Positions 12,281-23,329 are shown, counted from the stretch's first letter. The stretch: DNA of 64,000 nucleotides from Pseudocercospora fijiensis CIRAD86 (GCF_000340215.1 NW_006921537.1:4927524-4991523), one strand, 5' to 3'. The notes: a model not told the origin generated them from the letters alone. Made by a program: numbers and translations.

Positions 12281-15200
12281 GCGCCGCACTAACTATTAGC
12301 CTTATACGGCGTAAGACTATCGACATTGTGCTAGCTATTATACATACCTGTCTCGTATCGGACACGTATAGAACTAACTATAAGACTAAGGTTATACTAG
12401 ATCTAGGAAATTCAGTTAGTGCCCTTATTAGCTATCGCCTAGCTAAGCAATTAGACCTTCGACAACTGCCTAGGACTAACCTACTAACCCTTGCTTGGTT
12501 TAATAACGCTCGGCACTTAACCTACGGAGCCTACTATATCTATATAGCCCTAAGAGACGACCTCGGTAATAAGCGCCTACTAAACTTTACTGCCTACGCA
12601 GTAGACATAGACAGCCTCCTATCTAACATTGTTATTAGCAACCCTGTTCTTAAGTACTATACTATAGTTATAGACTTAGGCAGTTAACAATAGCGATTTA
12701 GAATTGCTAGGAAAGAGGACATTAAATATATCGATATTAGCGAGTGCCCTAACGATATTAGGGTCCTGTTTATTAGCAACCTAATACTAGCCTCCGCCTT
12801 AGCTAATCCGACTACCGATTTGCTCGGTAGTAATAACGATAAACCTATGCCCCCTAATAATCCTAATTAGCTTGCTCGTATACTAGAGCCTATCCGAGAG
12901 ACCTATATTAATGTATTCGAATACTACCTAGTATCGACATTGCCTATATTCAAAGAGACGGATTATAAGATTAATATTATAGAGGGCAAGGAGGTTCCTT
13001 TTAGTCCCCTCTACAACCTTAGTAAACGAGAGCTTGCTATATTGCGTAAGTACCTAGAGGAAAACCTAGCTAATAGTCGCATTCGGTATAGTAATAGCCC
13101 TGCTAGTATACTAATCCTGTTTGTTCTAAAGAAGGATAATAGCCTGCAGTTATACGTTAATTACCGTAGACTTGATGCTGTTACTATTAAAGACTGCTGT
13201 CTACTCCCTCTTATTAATAAGACCCTCGATCGCCTTTCTAGGGCCTACTTCTGTACTATACTAGACATTAAGGATGCGTACTATCGTATCTGCATTCGTA
13301 AGGGCGACGAATAGAAGACGGCCTTCCGCACTCGCTATAGCTATTTCGAGTACTTAGTTATGCTATTCGGCTTAGCTAATGCCCCTATAACATTCTAGTC
13401 CTATATTAATCGGGCCCTCTCGGGCCTATTAGACTATCTCTATATAGTTTACCTAGATAACATCCTAGTTTATACACATTTACCTAATATTGCAGAACAC
13501 TAGGCCGTAGTACGTAAGGTCCTCGACCGCCTACGAGCCTATAGACTATATTGCAAACCTTCTAAATGCACCTTTACTACTAAAGAGGTGTTATTCCTCG
13601 GCTTCCTCGTATTAACCGAGGGTGTTAAGGCTAATCCTAATCGGATTAAGACTATTACTAAGTAGCTAATACCTACTAGTATTAAGGAGCTTTAATCGTT
13701 CCTCGGCTTCGCTAATTTCTACCGCCGTTTTATTAAGGGCTATTCGAGGCATGTAATGCTATTAACTAAGCTCACTAAGACTAAGGTAAACCCTTCTAGA
13801 GAGTTTAGGTAGACTAATAAAACACAAGCCGCTTTTAACGGTCTAAAGAAGCGATTTACTAAAGTCCCCTTATTATACTATTTCGTGCTAAGCAAGCAGA
13901 TCCGAATTGAGACTAACGCTTTACAGTTCGCTGTATCGGCTATTATATCCTAGCAATCAGATAATAACTATTACTAGCACCCGATTGCCTTCTTCTCGCG
14001 GAAGATAATTAATACTAAGCGTCGCTACGAGACCTACGAGCAAGAGCTCCTAGCTATTGTCGAGGCCTTTAAGTACTAGAGGCACTACCTCGATAGGGCC
14101 TAATATACAATACAGGTCTATATAGACTATAACAACCTCCGTAGCATTACTAAGGTTACTAGGGTTATAGGTCGATAGGCTAGATAGGCCGTCTACCTCG
14201 CTAGGTTTGATTTTAATATATTATACCGGCTAGGCGTAAGTAACCCTACCGATAGCCTATCGAGGCGACCTAATTACGATAGCGAGACCTAACACATTAA
14301 TTCTTTGTTTCTAACCCTATAGCATAAGATTACTATAGCCTGTATTGTTAATAAGTACGCGTAGGATAAGCGGCTTACCGGACTCCGCGACGGCTTGAAG
14401 CATATTAATGCTCTTGCTATATTAATAGTGCGTATTAAGGCAAGGGCTAAGGACACAGACAGGAGAAGTTATAATAACTCCCTAGTCGATATCGCTATAT
14501 ATAGTAATAGCGATTAAAGCACTAATGTAGTTAATCCGGCTGCTAGCACTACTAGACACATACAATACGTACCTCGTTTAATAGCGAGGGTGCTATTAAA
14601 TAACCTTATAAATAGGGATAGTTAATCGTTTATAGATAAGCTGTTACGTACTTAGCAGAGGGACGCCTTTGCTACTAAACGTATCGACAAGCTTATAAGT
14701 AGGCGAAAGACTCGATCTAGTAAGAGTAACAACAATTAGTCGATCGACGACAAGGGTTACTTAAAGTTTAAGGGCAGATACTATGTCCCCGCTAAACAAT
14801 CGATTAGACAAGAGCTTCTTAAGCGACACTATAATAGTAAGCTTGCCGGTTACTATAGTATAGAGAGGTCGCACGAGCTGCTATCGCGTATGTGCTACTA
14901 GCTAAATAGTAAGCGGGATATAAAGGACTACGTAAACACGTATACTGTATACTAACGTGTTAAGGCACTAAAGCATTAGCCTTTTAGCGAGTTGTCCTCT
15001 TTACTAATCCCTTACAAGCCATTTATAGAGCTTATAATAGACTTTATTATAGGCCTTCCGCCTGCTAAGCGTAGGGGTAGCAAGGACGTATATAATGCTA
15101 TCCTTGTTATAGTAGATCGATTTACTAAAGGCGCTCGATATATCCCGGCGCGTAAGGATTAGACTACTATTAATATAGCAGAGGCGCTATAGACTAACAT

Positions 15201-16164
15201 CTTCTATACCTATTAGAGAACCCCTAAGGGGATAGTCTCTAATAGGGGCTCGACATTTACATCGCGCTATTAGAGCGAAATATGCCTATAGCTAAGACTA
15301 AAGCATCGGCTATTAATAGCCTTCTTTCTATAGACTAACGGTTAAATAGAGAGACAGAATGCTACCCTATAGCAGTACCTACGCAGCTACATTAATAAGA
15401 ACCCCGATAACTAGGTCAATCTCCTACAACTAGCCGAATTCGTATACAATAACAGTGTCTACTTATCTACTAAGGTGTTACCTTATTTCGCTATAATAGG
15501 AAGCAACCCTACGCTACTATAAGACCCCCTATCGCTCGAGGCCGAGCGTAAGGAAAGGGAAGCGGGTTAACCTAAGACACTAGCGGCTATTAAGAGGGTT
15601 TAAAAGATGCGAGAAATTCACGCTAAGATAGCTAATAAACTAGCAAAGGCCTAGGCCTATTAGAAGGCCTACTATAACAAACACTACCTTCTAATAACCT
15701 TTAAGCAAGGCGACCTAGTTATGCTTAGTACGAAGAACCTCCGTATCCGCAAACACCCCTCGCCTAATAGCAAAACAAGGCCTAAACTCGCACTAAGGTA
15801 CATTAGCCCTTTCTGTATCCGAGAACCTAGGGGCACCTAGGCCTATTAGTTGTAGCTTCTACCTTATTACACTATCTATAACACCTTCTATATATCCCTC
15901 CTTAAGCCGTACTACCTACGCGAAGGGGATAAAGCACCTACTAAATCCGAGGACATGCTAGCTAATAGTAAAGAACTGTAGTCTATAGAACGTATCCTAA
16001 AGCACTAGACTAGACAAGGCAAGAAGGAGTACCTATTAAGGTAGTAAGGCTATTCGCCTAAATAGGACTCGTAGGAAGCTAAAGGTTCTTTTAAAGATAT
16101 AACTAAGTTGTTAGATAAGTATTAGACTAGTATAAAGAACAAGAAGAAGGCTAAGGGCCTATAA
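12272..16164 (+). pseudogene. pol: Pol of Gypsy-A copy C
   Basis: The protease stretch from 12328, RT from 12940 and the final TAA (16162-16164) are all in one phase, so about 1290 codons survive without a net indel. YLDD at 13450-13461 has become YLDN (GAT AAC). Integrase lies near 14780-15560 and the chromodomain near 15960-16110. The 119-codon open stretch at 12328-12687 (protease) and 124-codon stretch at 12940-13314 (RT) are the longest stop-free parts. Nonfunctional. Confidence 0.9.
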
Positions 16165-17378
16165 TGTCGCCTAGGAATAATACTACCCCCGGGGTGCTAT
16201 TAGCTAACTAATTAGAGGCCGGCAAACTAGGACAATAAGACTACACTACTATAGTATACGCGTACCGAGTGTTAATAAGCGCGCTATTACGCGTTACTAT
16301 CTACTACTCTTTTAGGAACTACCTCTCTACTAACGCGCCCTATAAGGCCCTTCTCCTAGTATTTAGGTCCCCCTTATGTTCCCTTATTCTATCGAGGCCT
16401 CGAGGCCTAGGCAATCGGCGAGGACGGCGCGGCCGGCGCGGCTATATTAGTAATAGTATTGCGGAGTGTATTACTGTTAAGAAAGGACGGATACGGCTAT
16501 GTTAGTAACGGTGTTACCGAGTTGTTATTAGTTAAAGAAGGAAGTTAGAAGAAGGTAAAGTTAGCGCTACGACGACTAGCGCCGCTATTATTAAACATTA
16601 CCTACTATTGCTACTATACTTGTAAAGACAACCTTACCTATACTACGAGCCTAAGGCACCTTTAATCAAAACTTTAATCAAAACTTTAAGGCCGAGTTAA
16701 AACTTTGACTAAGTTAAAAGATTAAGCGACTAATAGACTAACTAAGGGCAAAAACTATAGAGCTAAGCTAGCCGGGGTCGATCTTATAGACAATAGGTTA
16801 CTCCTCGATCTTTCCGACCCTTTAAGCGAGGCAAACCTTAACTATTGCACTTATAATAGCCTTTACCTATAGAAACTAGAAGAACTGAGTTTTTTGAAAA
16901 GATATAATTAGTTAATACTTAAAGGCTGCTAAACCTAACCAATTTAGGCTAGTAAAACTACGATAGTAAATAATAACCCCTAGAAGCGGACAAACCCTCG
17001 GGAGCGGATATTGCTAGGTCTTTTAAGAGTAGACGCAAAGAACTCGGTACGATATTACTTAGAGTAGAGGTAGGGCTACAATACCTCGTACGTCTACCTA
17101 TTATAGTAGGGAAGACGCGCTCGTATTATAATTAGTCGAAGGCTCTTAATTCTTGTAGATATATATTACTTTATAGTTTATTATATATAGGGATAGCGTA
17201 GTTAGAAGTTAGATATTGTGTTAGAAGGTAAGGTTTAACATAGTTACATAATTAGGTAGTTAAGTGTTTAATTTAGCGCGGCTAAGCAGCTTATTAGACT
17301 TGCTAAGTTAGTAGTAACAGGGGTCGAGGTTAGAACATAGAAAGGCTACGAGGGCGCGGCCTTTAGAAGGGAAGCGTA
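16165..17378 (+). other. 3' untranslated region of copy C
   Basis: About 1.21 kb without a supported gene. It carries a GC-rich patch near 16400-16440 (GGCGAGGACGGCGCGGCCGG) and an expanded AACTTTAATCAA-type repeat near 16660-16730 compared with copy A. Ends in the same purine-rich GAAGGGAAGCG. Confidence 0.65.
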
Positions 17379-17565
17379 TGTTAGAGGCTATACGTAATTA
17401 GTATGTAACTAGCTCGAGTGAAGCTAGGGTCTTAGTGCCTTAGGCAGGGCTTGGCGCTTGGCGTTAGGCTAACTAGCCTGCCTTCCTCCTTCTTCTTCTA
17501 GTTCTCTATCGAATACTACTCGTACCTACTACCACCCTATCTACCTACTAATATACCCCCCTTAG
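17379..17565 (+). repeat. 3' LTR of copy C (short type)
   Basis: Begins TGTTAGAGGC at 17379 and runs to about 17565. Its last bases are blurred because the next LTR follows in opposite orientation with its first bases missing. Confidence 0.8.
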
Positions 17566-17733
17566 GGTAGTAGTAGGTACGAGTAGTAATTCGATAAGGA
17601 GCTAGGAGGAGAGGGAGGAAAGTAGGCAAGTTAGCCTATTACTAAGCGCTAAGCCCTGCCTAAGGCATTAAGACCCTAGCTTCACTCGAGCCTAGTTACA
17701 TGCTAATTACGTGTAACCTCTTTGGTCCTAACA
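17566..17733 (-). repeat. Truncated 5' LTR of copy B, facing copy C's LTR
   Basis: Reverse-complement LTR ending at CCTAACA (17733), long type. It lacks about the first 27 bases seen in the equivalent LTRs at 44490 and 56005. With 17379-17565 it forms a large imperfect palindrome whose centre has been lost. Confidence 0.8.
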
Positions 17734-18720
17734 TATTAATTCTTTAATATTTCTATTAATAGCTACTATATCTAATAAATTAGTAGTTCTCTCTAGATTT
17801 AGTTTTATTTACTTTACTAGTGTTAGTACTATAACCTAGTACTATTAGGTAGTGAAAAAAACTAGATCTTTTTAACTATATATAGAAATTTTCTTTATAC
17901 TATAACTAGTAAAACGATAAAGATATTAATTTCCCTAATAGTATATTCTAAATTAATTAAAAATTAATATCTCTCTAGGTTTACTAGATACAACTCTAGA
18001 AAACATTATAATATATTTAAGAAAAATAAAGACAAGGACTTATATAGGATGCACTTTGTTAGAATAAATAGTATAATAGTAATTACTAATAAATAATTAA
18101 TTCTCTTTAAATAATAAATATTAATTTATTTAGTTTATTTTAGTTTATTAGAATTAGTAATATAGCCTACTTAGTTTAGATATAAGAAAAATTAGATCTT
18201 TTTTAGCTAGATATAGATTTAGGTTGAAATAGTATATCTAATAAACATATTATAATATTAGTTTCTTTAAAAATGTATTCTAAAAAATTTGAAAATTAAG
18301 CTCTATATAGTTTTACTAGATATAGCTCTAGTAAATATTGCAATATATTCTAGAAAAATAAGTATTAGGGCTTATATATAAAACACTTTACTATAATAAC
18401 TTATATAATAGTAATTACTAATAAATAAGTAGTTCTTTATAAATTCTGTTTTATTTAATTTACTAGCATTCGTAATATAGTCTACTTAGTTTAGTTTTAA
18501 GAAAAAATTAACTATATATAATTTTTTTAATAGTTTATCTATTTCAACTATAAAGATATTAACTTCTATAAGAACCTACTATTAGAATTTTAAGAATTAA
18601 TATCTCTATAGTTTTACTAGATATATCTATAGTAAATATTATAATATATTCTAGAAAAATAGATGCTAGGACTCGTATAGAATACAATTTACTATACTAA
18701 ATAGTATAATAGTAATTACT
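17734..18720. repeat. AT-rich diverged tandem array, ~300-330-bp units
   Basis: Three copies of a unit are anchored by TTTACTAGATA-like strings at 17980, 18312 and 18613 (spacings 332 and 301), each followed by a TATAATATATT string and a TAGTAATTACTA string; a partial fourth lies upstream near 17800. No coding potential seen. Much more AT-rich than the RIPed retrotransposons, so either older or originally AT-rich. Confidence 0.65.
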
Positions 18721-18930
18721 ATAGTAATAGTAATATTACTATAGTAATTACTATTACTATTACTATTACTATTACTATAGAATTCTCTATAGGATTACTA
18801 TTACTATTACTATTACTATTACTATTACTATTACTATTACTATTACTATTACTATTACTATTACTATTACTATTACTATTACTATTACTATTACTATTAC
18901 TATTACTATTACTATTACTATTACTATTGC
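18721..18930. repeat. (ATTACT)n microsatellite
   Basis: A nearly pure six-base repeat from about 18751 to 18928, broken once near 18778-18795 by TAGAATTCTCTATAGG. It forms the left border of the un-RIPed island. Confidence 0.9.
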
Positions 18931-18984
18931 CAATTTGACTTTACTATTTACTATTTACTATTACTATTACAATTACTAAGGTTT

Positions 18985-19710
18985 TTACATCTCTGTGTGC
19001 AAGCCAAAATACCACAAAGCTAGAATTGGGCATGAAATTTGCAACCACAAAGGGGTATCATACTGTGCCTCATCACAGTCACTCATGTTACCCCACTTTA
19101 CTTCCATCGCGTCCATCGAATCACTGCCTGCCTGCCTTCGCTGGCGTCTAATGTCCTTTCTTCGGATTGTGCACGCCTGTGGCTCCGAAATGTTGCATGT
19201 CGCAAGCCGCAGACAACTCCAGATACCACGTCCGATTTCTTCGGATCGGAAGCAGCAAGGAGCGAAGACAGGAGGAAAGGGAGTTACGAAGACGAACGTG
19301 AAGGGGGAGGTGGTGTGCAATAATTTGGTGACAATGGCTAGCGTCGAAGCTCCCCAATGTCACGGGACGACAGCTCTCAAACTCACTGAGCCTGCTATGT
19401 CCGTGATCTATCTTCGGATTTTTTTCATTCCCGACAGATCTGAGTCGGCACAAGGTCGCCTGCGAAAAGAAAATCGTCATGCAGTACCCCAGGGGCTGGG
19501 TGTGTGTGCGATAGGCAGCTCTGAGGATGGCGCGCACGTCTATCATGGCTGCTCTTGTGCTGTCATCACTGAATGAGCCTTCGCAGTCGGTCAGGATGGT
19601 CCTCACTGAATCGCCCAGTGCTTCTGTAAGCCGTCATCGGACTCGGATGAAGTCGAATACTTGCTTTCGCCGCTTTACTGCTGTTCTGAGTCTCTTTGGA
19701 TCTCTGTCGT
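18985..19710. other. Un-RIPed DNA downstream of the island gene
   Basis: Ordinary base composition with plenty of CpA and TpG. Open frames exist on both strands (plus 18995-19576; minus 19148-19606) but neither shows a recognisable domain and they overlap, so I call neither a gene. The minus-strand stretch just below 19620 could hold extra 3' exons of the gene at 19711: a GT at 19695-19696, just inside the stop, and an AG preceded by GATGACGGCTTAC would give a different C-terminus ending near 19560. This is speculative. Confidence 0.5.
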
Positions 19711-20866
19711 TCACTGGGCTTCGTCTGCAATCATGGAAACGTGTAGACTTTCCGCCCTAGGCCGTAGGGACCGTGTAAAAGACGACCTGCTGCCAGCAGA
19801 TGATTCCCCTGAGCTTGCGTTCGACCCGCTTCTTGCCTCTCTGGCGTTCCCAGCACGGAGATAAGACTGGAATGCCTTCTCAACTTCTAGTATCTCCTTG
19901 GGCTTCTTCGAAAATGCCAATTCATCTTCTTCCTCCTCAGGTCCTTCTGATCCTTCTACAACCTGCTTGTCGGAGATGCGATCGTCTTCCTTGGATCTTC
20001 TGGGCCTTGGTTTGTTCTGAATATGATCGGAAGATTTGTCTCCTTTCGTTTCAGAATTATGCTCGGTTGTCTGTAGTGTCCCTGGCGGCGTTCCCGACTG
20101 CGCTGGCATCTGTGGCTCAGATTTCGACTCCGTGGAGTGCGAGGTCTCCAGCGTAGCGGCCAATGGTCCGTTAATCATCGGCCGAGGGGAGACTGGAGTT
20201 GAGTTTGGCATAGGAAAGGCCTCTGTTGATAACGATTCTTCTTTCGTGGAGTCGGTACTCTCTTTGGGAATATGCTTAGAAGCCCTCCACTGCTCAATGA
20301 TCTGCCGCATCTCTATGGCACGAACGAATCTGTGAATCTCCTTGTGATGCTCGCAGATAGCGTATGAGAGGGCGTTCGCCAAGTGGTCCACCAGCGAATC
20401 GCCAGTCGTTTCGGTCGTGTCAGCGGCCTTCAGAATCTCACCAATGGAGGCTTCAAGGTAAACTTCTGGTATGAGCCGTTGGCACGACGACTTGTTGTCC
20501 TGCTTTCCCTTGCAAAGATACCAAGTCTGCCCATTAGAAATGTAGGCGTTCAGATCGAAGCCCAGTCGTTCAAGCAGATCTGCGTAAGCATTGAGCATCG
20601 ACGCTTGGAGCTGATGCTCATTGACGGCACGGTAGAGAATTTCCTTCCTAAAGGCGGAATGTGAAGCATTTTTCCTGCTTTTTATTGGTCCATTACTGGA
20701 AGGGTCTGAATCAAGTCAGCAAAGCGTGCCCTGTAGATATTGTTCAAGTCGTACCTCCATGCCCATGACTCCTGTTGCTCTTGGCTGACAGCTTGGACGA
20801 GCTTGGGTGAACGACTTTACGAGGACCCGGGTGGGCGTTAATAAGAAGTTCTTGTGTTATAGACAT
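19711..20866 (-). CDS. Hypothetical fungal protein, two exons, 368 codons, Cys/His-containing
   Basis: Exon 1 is 20755-20866 (ATG in CACCATG context), intron 20706-20754 (49 nt, GTACGA...CTGAC...TTCAG), exon 2 is 19711-20705; splicing keeps the frame and gives 368 residues. Residues 1-75 are polar and basic. Around residues 99-165 are Trp-Tyr-Leu-Cys (C102), C112, then C155 and H157/H158/H162, spaced like a small metal site and resembling the Cys-rich region found ahead of GIY-YIG (T5orf172) nuclease domains in fungal proteins; no GIY-YIG domain follows. The rest is low-complexity, Ser/Thr/Pro-rich, with an acidic run (EEEEDELAF) and a Ser-rich tail. Codon use is normal and there are no RIP stops. 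Function unknown; the family link is weak. Confidence 0.7.
20706..20754 (-). other. Intron of the island gene
   Basis: Minus-strand GTACGA donor, CTGAC branch-point-like sequence 10 bases from the TTGATTCAG acceptor, 49 nt: typical for ascomycete introns. Its removal joins an open frame on each side (G + AC gives Asp) and bypasses in-frame stops. Confidence 0.75.
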
Positions 20867-20995
20867 GGTGCAGAGTGATCCTAGGACGGGTACGAGCAGT
20901 GGTCCGACTTCCAAAGAGCTACAAGTCCATTCCAGAACCACGGCCAGTGTCAAGTAGCTTGCATCCCTGAGATCTGCGACAGGGAAGACACTTAC

Positions 20996-21324
20996 ATGTA
21001 TATTCTCTCGCTCTCGATCTCATCCTCGCTGGTGCACCGGCCAAAGATAGCAAAAGCCGCGAAGAACGAAGGCTGCACTGGCACAGCTTGGCGAATAAGA
21101 TCATCGTGGGCAGTATGCGGAGCGGCATGGCAGTGGTCTAGGTTCTGTGTAGGATCAACAAGCATGTACGGAGGCTTATTCATTTGCCAGGGCTGGGGGC
21201 CGAGGGCTCTAACACATGCTGCGCCTATGGTCTTGGCCAATGCAATAGGAGACGAACGTTCTAGCGTCTCTCTAAGGAGGTGGTAGCGCGCAATTGGCTT
21301 GGTCAGGCGTGCTGTTCTCCAGTA
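20996..21324 (-). CDS. Candidate upstream exon of the island gene (or 3' exon of a separate gene)
   Basis: An open stretch of 109 codons reading like real protein (for example TKPIARYHLLRETLERS), closed at 20995 by a perfect GTAAGT donor. Joining it to 20918 (acceptor TTGTAG; intron 20919-20995, 77 nt) stays in frame with the 19711-20866 gene. An ATG at 21181-21183 would then give a 448-residue protein; the stretch could also extend to an acceptor TTTTTAG at 21325. I could not find a convincing exon further upstream. If the intron is wrong, this is a separate small ORF ending at 20992. Confidence 0.4.
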
Positions 21325-21740
21325 CTAAAAATGTGGGATAGGAGAAGACCACCTTACTGTCTGTTGCCGCTGTCACGACTGTGATTTTTGGCTGCTCCTG
21401 CCTTTGCGAACCTGGTCAGATTCGCAGCAGGAAGAGTCGAGACTGCGAGCATTGGATATGGCTAGTGAAGCGCCTTGCAATTGTTTCACTCGGTGCCTGA
21501 AAGCAGTGGCCCATCGCCATTGGTGATTGCAGAGATCGAAGGTTCCAGGGATAGCGGCAGGAGAGAAGCTGAGAGCCGAGTCTCTCAATCCTGATCTCCG
21601 GTGCTTGATTTGCAACGCGACTCAGGTCCGCGTCTAGTTGACAGCTTCTCTGCAACTGTTATAGAAACTCAGGGCGAACCGTAACGCCGAGCGTTGCGCT
21701 AAATACGGCCTCTTGCCCTTCCAGGTTCTGCCTCTCCCTG
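21325..21740. other. Un-RIPed DNA upstream of the island gene
   Basis: About 415 bp of normal composition, probably promoter, leader or first exons. Short open frames on the minus strand (21373-21615; 21416-21655) overlap each other and start at non-ATG codons; none can be chosen. A short ATG frame (minus, from about 21451) has an N-terminus like a targeting sequence but no clean splice connects it. Confidence 0.4.
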
Positions 21741-21742
21741 AA

Positions 21743-21767
21743 TACTACTACTACTACTACTACTACT
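21743..21767. repeat. (TAC)n microsatellite, right border of the island
   Basis: Eight TAC units. RIPed AT-rich DNA starts immediately to the right, so both island borders lie at simple repeats. Confidence 0.85.
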
Positions 21768-21907
21768 GCTGTTAAAGAGTTATCTTCTAAGAGAAATGTC
21801 TATATAGATAATTGTAATTTAGTTAGAATTCTATCTACTATAAAGACTCTATTATAAAAAACTTAGGTCTTAGGAATCTTAAGTCTAAACTATAAAAAAT
21901 CTAAAGA

Positions 21908-22010
21908 AGTTAAAAAATAAAAATATTAAAAAATAAACCTATTAAAAAATAAACCTATTAAAAAATAAACCTATTAAAAAACAAACCTATTAAAAACAAA
22001 CCTATTAAAA
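21908..22010. repeat. Tandem ~16-bp repeat (CCTATTAAAAAATAAA)
   Basis: About six near-identical units ending exactly at the left inverted repeat of the next element. 21768-21907 to the left is AT-rich with nothing recognisable. Confidence 0.8.
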
Positions 22011-22170
22011 AACGTTACGAAAACTTCTTCTCCGATCGCGACGATCCTATCGATCCTAGCGATCGCGAGCGATCCCGAGCGATCGTAAGCGATCGCGAGC
22101 GATTCCGAGCGATCCTAAGCTATCCTAGAACGATAAATAGGTAACTTATAAAAGTTAGACTTTTACCTAA

Positions 22171-22349
22171 TACTATACTAAAAATAGAACATTTTTGTTA
22201 TATATTACTAAGCCGTAAACCTTCTAGATAAAAAGATATAAAGGAAAGAAAATCGCTTTTCTAGACATTTTGCTTCTAATTTATCTTTTTTTCTAGTAGG
22301 TTTATAGCTTAGTAATATAGTAAAAAGATACTCTATTTTTAGTATATTA
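22171..22349. repeat. Imperfect ~68-bp inverted repeat with ~42-bp loop
   Basis: Arms 22171-22238 and 22281-22349 pair over most of their length (shared TACTAAAAATAGA, TATTACTAAGC, TAAACC). Transcription would give a long hairpin. It lies inside the TIR element. Confidence 0.75.
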
Positions 22350-22800
22350 TTATAAAAAAATATAAAATTTATAGATTTTCTACGAAACTAAAGCTAGGGA
22401 ATAGAAATAAGCAATATAGTATTTTGGCTTTTCTAAGTTATACTTTACTATTTTTAGAAATCTAAAAAATAGAACTTAAAGTTCTACCTATTAATAAGAA
22501 TATTATAAATTTTGAAGTCTTAATACCTAGTAATTATCTTAGAATCTAGAAAAGAATATCGAGTATTTCGAGTGTACTTTTTTTTAAAGTTCTGCTTATT
22601 AAGCGTCGGCTTTTGAAAGAAACCTTAACGAAATATCGGCTGCATTTAACGAAACCTTAACGAAAAAAATTTATTTATAAAAAATACCTACGAAACCGCT
22701 AAATTTGACCTATGTATATGCGCAATACCCCTATATACCTCGTAGTAGTAGTAGTATCGGGCTCTAACTTGTCCCGCGTTCTTTGCGTTCCTCGGCCTCG

Positions 22801-22950
22801 AATTTCGGGACGGCCCGTCCCGAAATTTGCGATCGCGACGATCCTGTCGACAGGATCGCTCGGGATCGCGGGGCCGCGATCCTGTCCGATAAGATCTTTA
22901 ACGTGCGATCCCGAGGATCCTAAGGATCCTAAGGATCCTATCGATAGGAT
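22801..22950. repeat. Cluster of perfect palindromes (GATC-rich)
   Basis: 22801-22827: 13-bp arms around one base (AATTTCGGGACGG). 22839-22858: a 20-bp perfect palindrome centred on GTCGAC. 22864-22881: GATCGCGG arms. These are followed by GGATCCTAA direct repeats (22914-22940) and a CCTATCGATAGG palindrome near 22937-22950. The opposite end (22035-22130) carries related GAGCGATCC 10-mers. Confidence 0.85.
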
Positions 22951-23329
22951 TGTCGCGATCGGAAAAAAAGTTTTCGTAACGTTAATGCTTCTTACCTTCT
23001 AGAACAAATAGTCTTCTATTAAACCGCCTTAGTAGGTTATCGTTAGATTCGAATAAAAGATAGTAGCTTAAGGAAGGGGAGGTAGCCGGCTTAGGAAGGC
23101 CCGAAGAGCCGAATCCTTAAGGTATATTTATCTTTAAGAATATAGGGAAAGGGAAGAAAGAGAGGAAGAGTAAATAGAGAATTAGAAATAGTTCGTAGGT
23201 AAGCGGGGTCGGTTGCTATAGCAACTAGTCTATTTAGGTCCTAGGAATTCGAAATATATTTCGGATATATACCGGCTATATACGCCGGCTATATTACCTT
23301 ATACGTAAACGCTTCGTCTCTTTAAAGCT

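Larger units (their letters stand above)
10906..17565 (+). mobile_element. Gypsy-A copy C (full length apart from the gap), inserted in copy B's 5' LTR
   Basis: Plus-strand element with a 5' LTR at 10906 (TGTCAGAGGC), gag entered after a 100-N gap, pol, 3' UTR and 3' LTR. Both LTRs are the short type that lacks the GACTAAAG insertion. The left flank is the start of copy B's LTR; the right flank resumes the same LTR but with about 30 bases missing, so no target-site duplication can be read. Confidence 0.85.
6539..17733 (-). mobile_element. Gypsy-A copy B, split by copy C; continues outside window beyond copy A
   Basis: Minus-strand copy. Read from its 5' end: a partial 5' LTR at 17566-17733, interrupted by copy C (10906-17565), six LTR bases at 10900-10905, leader 10652-10899, gag, then pol down to 6539, where copy A interrupts it in the integrase gene. 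The rest of integrase, the 3' UTR and the 3' LTR must lie left of the window if the nest is intact. Confidence 0.85.
22011..22983. mobile_element. Candidate non-autonomous TIR element, 973 bp
   Basis: The first 44 bases (22011-22054, starting AACGTTACGAAAAC) match the reverse complement of the last 44 (22940-22983) at 41 positions; the three differences are C/T or G/A. No transposase frame is present inside, so it would depend on another element. The ends are GC-rich and full of GATC palindromes, while the middle is AT-rich with a second inverted repeat. No target-site duplication is obvious (left flank TTAAAA, right flank AATGC). Confidence 0.6.

Noticed and set aside
16269..16505. 78-codon plus-strand ORF in the 3' UTR of copy C
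   Set aside because: Not preserved in the homologous 3' UTRs of copies A, D, F and G, and it has no domain.
18751..18930. Telomere or telomere-like repeat
   Set aside because: The unit is ATTACT, not TTAGGG or a known variant, and it is internal with a gene beside it.
18995..19576. 193-codon plus-strand ORF in the island
   Set aside because: Overlaps a long minus-strand frame, has no recognisable domain and no splice signals; long open frames occur by chance in GC-balanced DNA. Kept only as flank description.
22712..23002. 96-codon plus-strand ORF
   Set aside because: It is produced by GATCC palindromes and direct repeats at the end of the TIR element (Asp-Pro-Lys-Asp-Pro runs) and is not a plausible protein.
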